Below are positions 33,166 through 42,325 of a stretch of 64,000 nt of DNA, piece by piece. The notes below the pieces were generated by a model. That model was not told the DNA's origin, ran no database searches, and was given only the letters and a program-made list of their open reading frames with translations. The stretch comes from Lachnospiraceae bacterium (GTDB lineage Bacteria > Bacillota > Clostridia > Lachnospirales > Lachnospiraceae): NCBI GenBank assembly GCA_015056865.1, contig SVFM01000014.1:1-64000 (forward strand). Direction: 5' to 3'. The stretch's first letter is position 1, and each line of letters starts with the position of its first letter. The translations under genes and the position numbers were made by a program.

Positions 33166-35427
33166 ATGAGGTTGAATATAAGGCGGCCGCTTTTTGCGGT
33201 CTGCTTGCTCCTGGCGGGGATGTTGGCAGTGTATACCCTGCTTTTACCACCAAATCTGCCTTCTTATGAGGAGTGGAATGGCAGGGAGGTGGTGGCAACA
33301 GGGGATGTGAGCCGCAAAGAGTATCGAACGTCTTATGGCGAGAAGAAGGTTTATCTGTATTTATCAAATTGTTCTGTAATTTTCACACCGGAGCGTTCTC
33401 CGGACTATCCTGAGATAAAACTGAAGAAAATAATGGTGCTCCTGGAGCAGGGACAAATAGAGCCTGCTGTGGGAGGTACGGTTTGTCTGCGCGGAAAACT
33501 GGAAAGTTTTGAAAAGGCTGCAAATCCGGGAGAATTTGACAGCCATCTCTATTATGGAACCTTAGGCATTTCTATGGGCCTGAAAGAGGGAAGGGTTTTG
33601 TGGGAGAGCGAAGAACACAGTATCCTAGGGGAGGCACTGTGGCAGCTTAGATGTGCGGCTTCAAATAAGCTGGATGCCATTTTGTGTGAACAGGACGCTT
33701 CTGTGATGAAAACCATGTTGCTGGGAGATAAGGAGACCCTGGACAATGAATTGAAGGAAATCTTTCAAAGTTCAGGCATTGCACATATTCTGGCGGTTTC
33801 AGGGCTGCACATTTCTCTGATCGGTCTGGGTGTTTATAAACTTCTGCGCAGGCTGCATCTTCCGGTTGTTGCCTGTGCCCCACTTTGCATTTTGGTGATA
33901 TTAGGATATGGAATCCTTACGGGAGCAGGGGTGTCATCCATTCGAGCTGTGGGAATGTTTATACTCCGTATGCTGGCAGAGGCCCTGGGCAGAACTTATG
34001 ATCTGCAGACTGCTCTGGGTTTGCTTTTGCTACTGATGGCAGCTGGGCAACCACTCTATTTTTATCAAAGCGGTTTTTTGCTTTCTTTTGCTTCTTTGTT
34101 GGGTATCGGTTGTCTATTTCCAGCGTTGGAGAGGGGGAGAAGAGAGAAACCAAGATATAGGCAAGGGGCGGCGCGCAGATGGCACAACCTTCTACAACAT
34201 ATCCGAAAAAGTCTGTGGGCAGGCCTTTCGGTTACTTTGGCAACCATGCCCATACAGTTGTGGTATTATTATGAAATACCCATGTACAGCGTGTTGATAA
34301 ACCTGTTGGTGATTCCGCTAATGACAGTGCTTATGTACTGTGGCGCAGGTCTACTGCTGATTCCCGGTGGAATATGGTCTTTGACCGGAGCATCTGTTGT
34401 ACATGCTATTCTTAACTTTTACCAAGGGCTGGCCCAGGTGAGCGGAGATCTTCCGGGGAGCCGGCAGATCCTTGGCAGGCCGCAGGTGTGGCAAGTGATA
34501 GTGTATATTGGATTGTTGGCAGCCATTGTATTGTTGCAAAAGAAAGTGGGACGGTGCTGGCGGCTGGGGCTAGTGGCGGCAGCAGTGCTGCTACTTACTG
34601 TGAGAGTTGGAGGCGGTTTTCAGGTCACATTTTTGGATGTGGGCCAGGGAGACTGTATTTGTGTGGAATTGGAGAACGGTGCCAACTATCTGATAGATGC
34701 AGGCAGCAGTTCCAAGGGGAATGTGGGAAAATATCAGATTGCTCCTTTTTTGAAGCACCAGGGAATTACATATTTGGATGGAATTTTTATTACTCATCCG
34801 GACGAAGATCATTGCAACGGTCTGGCCGGACTGCTGGAGGCAGGGTATGCCGGGCGGACCAGGAGATTGATCCTGCCGGATGTGGCCGATCAGGTGCAGG
34901 AGAAAGGCTATTTAGAGATTCTGTCTCTGGCGGCGGACTATGAAATTCCGGTATCTTATCTGTCTGCCGGTATGCGGTGGCAGGAGGGGGATGCTGAATT
35001 TGTCTGCCTGCACCCGCCGGAAGGTTATACGGGTGCCGATACCAATGCCTGTTCCACAGTGCTGTATGTGAAACAGGAGGCGTTTTCCATGTTACTGACC
35101 GGTGATGTGGAGGATGAGGGGGAAAGCCTTTTGACGGCACAGCTAAAAGAGCAGGGCATCAGGGATGTTACGGTGTTGAAGGTGGCTCACCATGGATCAA
35201 AATATTCTACCACTGATAGTTTTCTGAATGTATTGGATCCACAGATAGCAGTGATCTCCTGTGGGAAAGGCAATTCTTACGGGCATCCCCACAATGAGAC
35301 CTTGGCTAGGCTTAGTGGGGAAGGCGCGGTGATATTGGCCACACCGGACTATGGAGCGATCACGATCAAGGCAGGAGAAAAGATAAAGGTGTATAGATAT
35401 AGATCTTTGTTGGAAGAAAGTAAGTAA
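33166..35427 (+). CDS. comEC: ComEC/Rec2 family competence DNA channel
   Basis: A 753-residue inner-membrane protein that forms the DNA uptake channel. An N-terminal helix and OB-fold/DUF4131-like region precede the Competence domain (SGIAHILAVSGLHISLIGLGVYK.. with many helices), and a C-terminal metallo-beta-lactamase domain follows (TFLDVGQGDCICVE, THPDEDHCNGL, VAHHGSKYST). All three ComEC domains are therefore present. The ATG at 33166 lacks a close ribosome binding site, while GAGAGG sits 6 nt before an in-frame ATC at 33154, which could be a rare start. A hairpin follows the gene. Confidence 0.92.
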   Translation: MRLNIRRPLFAVCLLLAGMLAVYTLLLPPNLPSYEEWNGREVVATGDVSRKEYRTSYGEKKVYLYLSNCSVIFTPERSPDYPEIKLKKIMVLLEQGQIEPAVGGTVCLRGKLESFEKAANPGEFDSHLYYGTLGISMGLKEGRVLWESEEHSILGEALWQLRCAASNKLDAILCEQDASVMKTMLLGDKETLDNELKEIFQSSGIAHILAVSGLHISLIGLGVYKLLRRLHLPVVACAPLCILVILGYGILTGAGVSSIRAVGMFILRMLAEALGRTYDLQTALGLLLLLMAAGQPLYFYQSGFLLSFASLLGIGCLFPALERGRREKPRYRQGAARRWHNLLQHIRKSLWAGLSVTLATMPIQLWYYYEIPMYSVLINLLVIPLMTVLMYCGAGLLLIPGGIWSLTGASVVHAILNFYQGLAQVSGDLPGSRQILGRPQVWQVIVYIGLLAAIVLLQKKVGRCWRLGLVAAAVLLLTVRVGGGFQVTFLDVGQGDCICVELENGANYLIDAGSSSKGNVGKYQIAPFLKHQGITYLDGIFITHPDEDHCNGLAGLLEAGYAGRTRRLILPDVADQVQEKGYLEILSLAADYEIPVSYLSAGMRWQEGDAEFVCLHPPEGYTGADTNACSTVLYVKQEAFSMLLTGDVEDEGESLLTAQLKEQGIRDVTVLKVAHHGSKYSTTDSFLNVLDPQIAVISCGKGNSYGHPHNETLARLSGEGAVILATPDYGAITIKAGEKIKVYRYRSLLEESK

Positions 35428-35434
35428 GAATAGG

Positions 35435-35462
35435 CCGCCTGATCGTTGGGGGGATCAGGCGG
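35435..35462. terminator. Hairpin between convergent comEC and GH38 genes
   Basis: CCGCCTGATC / GATCAGGCGG forms a 10 bp stem with an 8 nt loop. The T-tract is poor on either strand, so termination efficiency is uncertain. It serves both convergent genes. Confidence 0.55.
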
Positions 35463-35472
35463 ACATTTGGAA

Positions 35473-37851
35473 TTAGAGATCAATGGTCTGTAGTTCGTAC
35501 TGTTTAAAATCAAGACTTATCTTTTTGCCTAGAGGAACCAATGTTATTTCTCCATGATTTTCATGGTCAGCGGCATTATAGAGAGTCATACGGAAACCGT
35601 CTTTGTGCTTTCTGATGGAGGATAAAAGAATCTCCGGATGATCTATGGTTACCACGCTGCCTCCCATTTGTCCCTCACCGGAGGGGAAGAAGCTGAGCGC
35701 CTGGGGAACCTCATTGTAAATCTGGGCCTGTCTGGCAGGATTTTTTTCTGTGGTGATACGGAAGGAAAATTGTCTTTCTCCCATATCCATATGCTCCAAA
35801 AATCTGTCGTGAGGTGCGATCTGCCGTTCCTCTATGGGATGAGCGGAGTACACCGGTGTGCGAAGCAGGGAAAGCTTGATGGTGTTTCCGGTAAAGCTTC
35901 CGCCATAGATGCCGCGGTTGATCACATACAGGGCATCCTGGGATTCCTTGATTCCGCACCACTTGTGGTAAACGGCTTCTCTTTCATCATCGTACAGCGG
36001 TTCAGCGCCAAAGGCGGTCTCGCCATAAGGAGTACCGGCAAGCTTTGTATCTATCTTATATTTGAGCATCCGATTGGGCTCATTGGAGTAGAGCGTAATA
36101 TCCACATCCAGATAGGTTCCCGTTTTGGGTATGGTGTATTGCACAACAGCGGTGGAGCGATTGTAGGAGAAAAAGGCCTGGATTTTCAGTCGTACGTCTC
36201 CTTGCTCCACCACCCGGACATTGGGTGTTTTTTCCTCAGGATATCCGATGAATTGATTTGCTTCAGTATCGCTCATCAGCTGGAAGGAGCCCTCATAATC
36301 CCGGAAGGAATCAACCCTCATTCCCCAAGGATCCTCATTGTCCTTGTAGACTTCCAAAACGCCGCTGTTCTGGATGTAGGATCTTCCGTCTACCTCATAC
36401 AGATCAATCAGGCCGGTCTTTCTACTGATGCGTACTTTCATCCTGTCATTGGTCACAGTGATGTAATCATCCTCGTATACAAATACGGAAAGGGTGTCTT
36501 TTTTTACGGTGGTCAGTTTGCAATCAAATCTGCTGATGGAGGAGGGAGCAAGCTTTCCTGTAAAGCTTACCTTTTCTATCCAATCCAGATTGAAGGTGGC
36601 GTTTGGCTTTTCATTCTGGGTTGGCAAAGGATTGCCGGTTGCATCATAGACTACAGCCAGGGTCCGCTCATCTTCATTCCAGTTTTGATTTTGGAGCATA
36701 AATCCAATTTCAAACTCTCCCTCAATTTCATAGGGATGAGGATTGAAGATCAGTACAGGGATCTCTCCATCCTTGGCCTTAGGCTGGCCTTCACAAAGCT
36801 TGAAAAAAGCCTTGTTATACCACTCGTCGGCAATTTCCTCGCCATAGCTTAGGGTGCGCAGGCAGTCTGTTTCCACCGGCTTTATGGAAGTGCCCGGCAG
36901 AATATCATGAAATTGACAAAAGGCAAGGGCCTTTTTGGCTTTGAGCAGGCTGTCTTCCTCGAAGGAAAAATCGGTGGTCATTTGAGCGTAGCTCATAATC
37001 TTTTCCGTGAGAAGCAGTTTGTTTTCCAGACGTCTGTTTGCCTGTTTGATCTGCACCATGGAGGTATAACAGCCAACCATGCAGGGAATCAGGGATTCCT
37101 TGCGTACCGGCAGGTCACTTTTGTCCACTTCGGCCATGTAGGCATCTGCAGATGAGTGAAGGATCTGTGTCTCCGAGGAGGCCATAAAGTCGTTGATCGC
37201 CTCCAGATCGATCCTGGAAGGGCCACCGCCATGGTTGCCTACACCCCACAGGCATAAACCCACTTCTTTATTCTGGGTGGTTTTTATATACTCTTTTATC
37301 TTTTCCAGGGCATGGCCTTTCAGGGAGCCGTAGGAAAACTTCATGCCGTGCGCCAGGATCTGGCTGCCATCATAGCCCTCCCAGATAAAGTCTCCCTTAA
37401 AGAGGAAGGGGCGCATAAACAGATAGCCCTCATATCCGGATTTTTTTAGGATCTGGACCAATCCTCTGGAGTGGCCAAAGGGGTCAAAATTGATGGCGGT
37501 AGTGGGAATGACTCCAAATTTTTCCTTAAAGTACTCATGACCAAGTCTGATCTGCTCCATCAGGCTTTCACCGGATGTTATAACACAGTCTGGCTGCAAA
37601 TACCAGCCTCCCATGATAACCCATTTTTTCTCCTTCACCAGCTTTTGGATGCGCCTAAAAAGCTGGGGTTCGTATTCTTCCACCCATTCATAGATGAGTG
37701 CCTCGTTGTGATTAAAAACAAATCCGTCATAGGTTTCGCAAAATTCAGCGGCAACCCGGAAGGTGGAAATTGCTTCTGCCAGGCCTTCATTCCGGCGCCA
37801 CAGCCACACCGGGTCTAAATGTGCATTACAAAGCAAATGTAATTTTTTCAT
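35473..37851 (-). CDS. GH38 family alpha-mannosidase
   Basis: A 792-residue cytoplasmic alpha-mannosidase. Zinc ligands H11 and D13 are in NAHLDPVW and the nucleophile D123 is in INFDPFGHS; a GVGNHGGGPSR block at about residue 205 supplies another zinc ligand. The long C-terminal beta domains fit GH38. No signal peptide is present, so it acts on imported mannose-containing oligosaccharides. GAGGT precedes the ATG. It is divergent from an AraC regulator that most likely controls it. The pair sits between comEC and holA, which are often neighbours in Firmicutes. Confidence 0.92.
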   Translation of the reverse strand: MKKLHLLCNAHLDPVWLWRRNEGLAEAISTFRVAAEFCETYDGFVFNHNEALIYEWVEEYEPQLFRRIQKLVKEKKWVIMGGWYLQPDCVITSGESLMEQIRLGHEYFKEKFGVIPTTAINFDPFGHSRGLVQILKKSGYEGYLFMRPFLFKGDFIWEGYDGSQILAHGMKFSYGSLKGHALEKIKEYIKTTQNKEVGLCLWGVGNHGGGPSRIDLEAINDFMASSETQILHSSADAYMAEVDKSDLPVRKESLIPCMVGCYTSMVQIKQANRRLENKLLLTEKIMSYAQMTTDFSFEEDSLLKAKKALAFCQFHDILPGTSIKPVETDCLRTLSYGEEIADEWYNKAFFKLCEGQPKAKDGEIPVLIFNPHPYEIEGEFEIGFMLQNQNWNEDERTLAVVYDATGNPLPTQNEKPNATFNLDWIEKVSFTGKLAPSSISRFDCKLTTVKKDTLSVFVYEDDYITVTNDRMKVRISRKTGLIDLYEVDGRSYIQNSGVLEVYKDNEDPWGMRVDSFRDYEGSFQLMSDTEANQFIGYPEEKTPNVRVVEQGDVRLKIQAFFSYNRSTAVVQYTIPKTGTYLDVDITLYSNEPNRMLKYKIDTKLAGTPYGETAFGAEPLYDDEREAVYHKWCGIKESQDALYVINRGIYGGSFTGNTIKLSLLRTPVYSAHPIEERQIAPHDRFLEHMDMGERQFSFRITTEKNPARQAQIYNEVPQALSFFPSGEGQMGGSVVTIDHPEILLSSIRKHKDGFRMTLYNAADHENHGEITLVPLGKKISLDFKQYELQTIDL

Positions 37852-37970
37852 GTTGTTTTACCTCATTCCATAAATTTTTTGCAGGTCTCTTTCAGTTTAC
37901 GTGAAAAAATATTGCGCATCCACCTTTATTGTGATACGATTTTTATACTATAGTGATGTGAGGTGTGGAA

Positions 37971-38831
37971 ATGCTATCTTATCCGCGAATATCAGAGGCT
38001 TTGGGAGTAGATGGGGATGCAGGCTGTCTTTATCGCTACGTGTATGGGGCAGAGGATATTTTTAATCCGCACAGACACGAGTTTTATGAGATTTTCTTGA
38101 CTATATCGGGTACGGTTACCCATTTTATCAATGGTATTGTGCAGAAATTACCGGAGGGGAGTTTGGTGTTTATTCGGCCGGATGACGTGCATGGGTATTT
38201 GTATGAGACGCCGGAGAGTAAAAAGACTTCTTATGTGAATCTGACTTTCAGTGCAGAGACTGCAGAAGGACTGTTTCAGTTTCTATCTGACAGTTTCCCT
38301 TCTAAAGAATTACTCTCCTGTGATATGCCGCCGACGGTTACTCTAAGCGGAATTAAGAAGGAGCAATTGCTGGCCCGGATCAGCAGACTGAACCTGGCCA
38401 ACTGGCAGGATAAAACTGCCTTGAAGCTCCATGTGCGGGCGATCCTTGCGGATATTTTTGTGCAATTCTTTTACGCTTTACCGGATCAGGAGCAGAAGGA
38501 TATGCCTGTCTGGCTTTCAGCACTGCTTGCAGAGATGGAGCAGCCGGATAATTTTATAGCAGGAATGGATCGGATGATAGCCCTGTGCGACAAGAGCCGG
38601 GAGCACTTGGCCCGCTGTCTGAAAAAATATTGTGGGGTTACTACGGCGGAGTATATCAATGAGCTGAGGATCAATTATGCCTCTAATCTATTGCTCCGTA
38701 CCAATGCACCTATCTTGGAAATCTGTTTTGCCTGCGGATTCCAGAGCGCCAGTTATTTTTACAAAGTTTTTGAACGCAAGTACGGTGTTTCCCCCAGCGA
38801 ATTCAAAAGACAACATAAACATACGATGTGA
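37971..38831 (+). CDS. AraC-family regulator divergent from the mannosidase
   Basis: A 286-residue regulator with an N-terminal cupin (NPHRHEFYEIFLTISGTVTHFINGI) and a C-terminal double helix-turn-helix (ICFACGFQSASYFYKVFERKYGVSPSEFKRQ). GTGAGG lies 7 nt before the ATG at 37971; the GTG two codons upstream is less likely. It shares about 120 bp of upstream DNA with the GH38 gene and probably senses a mannoside. holA begins 17 nt after its stop, so holA may be read through from this promoter. Confidence 0.9.
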   Translation: MLSYPRISEALGVDGDAGCLYRYVYGAEDIFNPHRHEFYEIFLTISGTVTHFINGIVQKLPEGSLVFIRPDDVHGYLYETPESKKTSYVNLTFSAETAEGLFQFLSDSFPSKELLSCDMPPTVTLSGIKKEQLLARISRLNLANWQDKTALKLHVRAILADIFVQFFYALPDQEQKDMPVWLSALLAEMEQPDNFIAGMDRMIALCDKSREHLARCLKKYCGVTTAEYINELRINYASNLLLRTNAPILEICFACGFQSASYFYKVFERKYGVSPSEFKRQHKHTM

Positions 38832-38848
38832 GTGTTAAGGAGAGGATT

Positions 38849-39826
38849 ATGCAGCGTATCAATGAAGATATAAAAGGTGGAAATTTCAGACAAATATATC
38901 TGCTTTACGGCGAAGAAGCCTATTTGCGTAGACAGTATAAAGAGAAACTGCAGAAGGCCATGAGTGAGGAAGGGGATACCATGAACTCACACTATTTCGA
39001 AGGTAAGGATGTGAATGTGGGAGAGATCATTGATCTGGCTGAGACCTTGCCCTTTTTTGCGGATCGCCGGGTGATCGTGATCGAGAACAGTGGGTTGTTT
39101 AAGTCCGGCGGGGAGAAGATGGCAGAATATCTGACCCAGCCTGCGGAGACAGTATTTTTTGTTTTTGTGGAGAGCGAGATCGACAAGCGCAGCAAGTTAT
39201 TTAAAACAGTGCAGGCAAAGGGCAGTGCTGTGGAATTTGGCATGCAGGATGAAACCACACTGAAACGCTGGATCGGTGGCATTTTAAAGCGCGAAAACAA
39301 GCAGATCACTGAGAACACTGCTACGTATTTGATCTCGAAAACAGGGACCGATATGGAAAATATTCGGGGAGAACTGGAAAAACTCATCTGTTATTGCCTA
39401 GATCGGGATGTGGTGACAGCAGAGGATGTGGATGCCATCTGCACTAACCGGATCTCCAATCAGATTTTTGAGATGGTAGGAGCCATTGCAGAGAAGAAGC
39501 AAAAAAAGGCCTTGGACCTGTATTATGATCTGTTGGCACTGAAAGAGCCGCCCATGCGAATTCTGTTTTTGATCGCAAGACAGTGTAATACCTTGCTGCA
39601 GGTGAAGGAATTAAAGAGCAAGGGATTTGACAATAAAGCAATCGGTGAAAAGGTAGGGTTACCTACTTTTGTAGCGGGCAAGTATGTCTCCCAGGCCGCA
39701 AGATTTCAGGCGCAGGAACTGAAGGAAGCTGTAAATAAGTGCGTGGAGGCGGAAGAAGCGGTGAAGACCGGCCGTATGAATGATGTGATGAGTGTAGAGG
39801 TGCTGATCCTGTCAGTGTTATCATGA
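38849..39826 (+). CDS. holA: DNA polymerase III subunit delta
   Basis: Clamp-loader delta subunit, 325 residues. IYLLYGEEAYLRRQYKEKLQ is the typical N-terminal block, with LPFFADRRVIVIENSGLFK and the C-terminal collar-domain helices (IRGELEKLICYC; PPMRILFLIARQCNTLLQVKEL). AAGGAGAGG precedes the ATG at 38849. In Firmicutes this gene often follows comEC; here a mannosidase/AraC pair lies between. A strong terminator follows, and rpsT, another frequent neighbour, is not present. Confidence 0.92.
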   Translation: MQRINEDIKGGNFRQIYLLYGEEAYLRRQYKEKLQKAMSEEGDTMNSHYFEGKDVNVGEIIDLAETLPFFADRRVIVIENSGLFKSGGEKMAEYLTQPAETVFFVFVESEIDKRSKLFKTVQAKGSAVEFGMQDETTLKRWIGGILKRENKQITENTATYLISKTGTDMENIRGELEKLICYCLDRDVVTAEDVDAICTNRISNQIFEMVGAIAEKKQKKALDLYYDLLALKEPPMRILFLIARQCNTLLQVKELKSKGFDNKAIGEKVGLPTFVAGKYVSQAARFQAQELKEAVNKCVEAEEAVKTGRMNDVMSVEVLILSVLS

Positions 39827-39845
39827 GGAAAAGCCAATGCAAAAA

Positions 39846-39873
39846 GGAGTAGAATTCTCGCGAATTCTACTCC
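39846..39873. terminator. Bidirectional terminator between holA and the epimerase gene
   Basis: GGAGTAGAATTC / GAATTCTACTCC forms a perfect 12 bp stem with a TCGC loop. AATTATTTTT follows on the plus strand, and the preceding A-run gives a T-tract on the minus strand. Confidence 0.85.
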
Positions 39874-39900
39874 AATTATTTTTACTTGAAACCTGTGCGA

Positions 39901-40977
39901 TTACTGGATCTTAGCAGCCATTTCCTGGCTTTCTTCAGGAGAAAGAATGCCGGTGGTAATGTGGAAGGTGATGGATTCTCCACTCTGCAGGTATTTTTCC
40001 AGACCGTGCTCTTTGCAGTAGAGGTAACCCATGTGCTGAGCGGTTGCGGGCAGTACCATACCCATGGCATCTTCATCTTCTGTTCTGGCAATCCATCTGA
40101 CACCGAAGGGAAGCTCTTCGGGACGATGCTTCACATAGCATGCATAGCCATCCGGCATGAGCTGCATGGTGTGTGCATCGCCGTTTGCATCTGCATCGTA
40201 TTTACAGGTGAAGACGATTTCCGGTGCGTAAGACTGGGTCTCTTTATCTACAACATTCATGATAGAAGGATCCTGGTCCAGTTTGTCTAAGTAATCATTG
40301 GTTTTCTTTGCAAGCTGCGCAGGATAGTTATCCGGCACCTCGTGGTGCGCGGTGATATTCTCGGGTTTGGCAGTGTAGATCAGTCTGGAGCCGTCCACGG
40401 GACGATAGTTGATGTGGCAAAGGTAGAAGTACTCCAGAGGCATATCTTTACGGTTGTTGATGGTCATGGTCATCTCGATGGTGGAAGCATCCTCGTACAG
40501 TCTGCATTCCGGAATGAACTCGTAGTTGTGCTCAAAGGCACGCATATATCTGTAGACACCGCTTAAGGCAATGTATTTGCCCTTCTCATCTTCGCCGTTT
40601 AATACATAAACCTCAGAGTATTCTCCGATGGGAAGCTCACCGTGAGGGGTATGGGTATCAGCAGCTGTGGGATTGCCCATAGCGGTAAGACCGCAGTGCA
40701 TCAGGAAACAACCATAGCTTTCGCCGTAGAAGTCCTTGCATTTTAAGGGTTCTTTATAAATGGACTTCATTTTCATGTCATGTCCTAAAAACTCCATCTC
40801 CCAGATCATCTGTCCCATAAAAGGAAGCAGGGTAACGTATCCCTTGCTGTTTTGCAGGGTTACAGCCTCAATACCTGTGGAATATTTGAATGTGGCAGCG
40901 GAAAGTGTTGCATTTTCAATAATGGTTTTCTTTGCTTCTGAAAACTGCGGTTGGTATAAATTTACCTTAACGACCAT
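39901..40977 (-). CDS. Aldose 1-epimerase-like protein (DUF4432 type)
   Basis: A 358-residue beta-sandwich protein of the galactose mutarotase superfamily, close to the DUF4432 group. Family-like blocks are GYVTLLPFMGQMIWEMEFLG, THTPHGELPIGEYSEVYV and the region with H-D-E residues near KHRPEELPFGVRWIART. It probably interconverts anomers of an unusual sugar; the substrate is unknown. GGAGG precedes the ATG at 40977, and the track frame to 41073 is longer without reason. It is divergent from the YtrA-type regulator gene and ends at a shared terminator with holA. Confidence 0.78.
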   Translation of the reverse strand: MVVKVNLYQPQFSEAKKTIIENATLSAATFKYSTGIEAVTLQNSKGYVTLLPFMGQMIWEMEFLGHDMKMKSIYKEPLKCKDFYGESYGCFLMHCGLTAMGNPTAADTHTPHGELPIGEYSEVYVLNGEDEKGKYIALSGVYRYMRAFEHNYEFIPECRLYEDASTIEMTMTINNRKDMPLEYFYLCHINYRPVDGSRLIYTAKPENITAHHEVPDNYPAQLAKKTNDYLDKLDQDPSIMNVVDKETQSYAPEIVFTCKYDADANGDAHTMQLMPDGYACYVKHRPEELPFGVRWIARTEDEDAMGMVLPATAQHMGYLYCKEHGLEKYLQSGESITFHITTGILSPEESQEMAAKIQ

Positions 40978-41094
40978 GTTTTCGTCCTCCTGTTTTGATT
41001 TATCTCTTGGCGGTGAAACAACTGATAGAATCACCCTTGTAATAAGTATAAGCCCCGAAAGAGGCTTGTGCAAGCATATTTTGAGAAGTTTTTG

Positions 41095-41123
41095 TTGACA
41101 TCAAACTGTACTACATTTATAAT
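41095..41123 (+). promoter_or_regulatory. Consensus sigma-A promoter of the GntR/ABC operon
   Basis: Perfect TTGACA (41095-41100), a 17 bp spacer and perfect TATAAT (41118-41123). A promoter this strong would need tight repression, which fits the overlapping operators. Confidence 0.85.
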
Positions 41124-41151
41124 ACAGTTAAGTGTATTACTAATATAATAC
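41108..41151 (+). promoter_or_regulatory. Tandem operators for the YtrA-type GntR repressor
   Basis: Two 18 bp copies match at 14 positions: GTACTACATTTATAATAC (41108-41125, over the -10 box) and GTATTACTAATATAATAC (41134-41151, over the transcript start). Their centres are 26 bp apart. The second has perfect GTATTA/TAATAC arms. The position predicts self-repression by the gene that follows. Confidence 0.65.
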
Positions 41152-41180
41152 GGTTTGGCGTACATAGAAGAGAGGAAGAT

Positions 41181-41555
41181 ATGATTTCATTTGAAGATTT
41201 TTTGATGGAGGATGACAGTCCGATTTATCTGCAGATCATTCGGTATATCAAGAGAGGGATTGCAGCCGGAAACATCCGGCATCAGGAGGAGCTTCCCTCC
41301 AGGCGGGTGCTTTCCGCATTTTTGGGTGTCAATCCCAACACCATACAAAAAGCCTACCGGGTGTTGGAGGAGGAAGGTCTGATCAGCTCTCACAGCGGTG
41401 CTAAGAGCTGCATAGAGTTGGATGAAGCCAAAGCCCGAAAGGTCAGGCGGCAGCTGCTGGAAGGTGATACCGGAGACTGGATCAGATCCATGAAACAGAT
41501 GGGGGTATCACGCCAGGAAGCCATTGGTATGATGGAGCAGATGTGGGATTTGTGA
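41181..41555 (+). CDS. GntR family regulator, YtrA subfamily
   Basis: A 124-residue regulator with an N-terminal winged helix (IYLQIIRYIKRGIAAGNIRHQEELPSRRVLSAFLGVNPNTIQKAYRVLEEEGLI) and only a short C-terminal helical tail, the mark of the YtrA subfamily, which usually controls adjacent ABC transporter genes. GAGAGGA precedes the ATG. It heads a five-gene operon with two membrane proteins, an ABC ATPase and an exported protein. Tandem palindromes at its promoter suggest self-repression, relieved by envelope or antibiotic stress in known relatives. Confidence 0.9.
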   Translation: MISFEDFLMEDDSPIYLQIIRYIKRGIAAGNIRHQEELPSRRVLSAFLGVNPNTIQKAYRVLEEEGLISSHSGAKSCIELDEAKARKVRRQLLEGDTGDWIRSMKQMGVSRQEAIGMMEQMWDL

Positions 41556-41584
41556 TCCCAGGCATCAAGGGAAAGGAGTCCATA

Positions 41585-42325
41585 ATGAATAGAGCAAAAG
41601 GGAAATTATCAGTGCTTGGTTTACTGGTAAGAATATCAATTTATAAAGTGTTGACTGTGTTAGTCATTATGTCAATGGTGCAGGTGGCACTGTTTGCACG
41701 AGTATTACAAAGTACTGATGGGCAGCAGAAACTGTTTGAAAGCATGATCAGGGATAGTTATCTGTCTGTGATTTCACGGGTAGCCTTCTTGGCGCTGTGT
41801 TTGATATTGGTCTGGACGGACAGTGATAGAAGGGGATGTAAATCCAGCTATTTGCTAAAAAGGCTTTGTGTCAGCAGGCCGGGAATGTTTGCCCTCAGAA
41901 GTATTTATTATCTGGGATGTTTTGTGATTTTTGGAGCGGTACAGATCGGACTGGTGATCGGGATGTTCTTTTTGTACAGAAGAGGGCAGACGCCCGAGAC
42001 TCTTTCTCCTCAGGCTTTGTTTTTGGCCTTTTACCGCAATGATTTTTTGCATAGTCTGTTGCCCTTGGAGGAGACGGTCAGATGGATCAGAAATGGCTTT
42101 TTGCTGGTGTGCAGCAGTATGCAGATTGCTTGGTTTCAAACAGCACTGCATCCGGCAGGCAAGTGGATACCTGTGCTTTGGATATTGTATGTTGTAATGA
42201 CATTTCCTCAGGGGATTGGCAGTTTGGGAATGGATATTTTTACCATGGTGACAGCTGGTGTTTGTGTGGCTTTTATTTTGACAGAGGTGTTTGACTTGTG
42301 GGGGAGGGATCAACATGGAGCTTAA
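41585..42325 (+). CDS. Membrane protein of the YtrA-controlled ABC operon (1)
   Basis: A 246-residue integral membrane protein with about six hydrophobic segments; no family recognised. Likely one of two permease subunits for the ATPase encoded downstream. AAAGGAG precedes the ATG at 41585; the track frame from 41543 overlaps the regulator gene. Its 3' end overlaps the next gene by 11 nt. There is no signal for drug specificity. Confidence 0.75.
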   Translation: MNRAKGKLSVLGLLVRISIYKVLTVLVIMSMVQVALFARVLQSTDGQQKLFESMIRDSYLSVISRVAFLALCLILVWTDSDRRGCKSSYLLKRLCVSRPGMFALRSIYYLGCFVIFGAVQIGLVIGMFFLYRRGQTPETLSPQALFLAFYRNDFLHSLLPLEETVRWIRNGFLLVCSSMQIAWFQTALHPAGKWIPVLWILYVVMTFPQGIGSLGMDIFTMVTAGVCVAFILTEVFDLWGRDQHGA

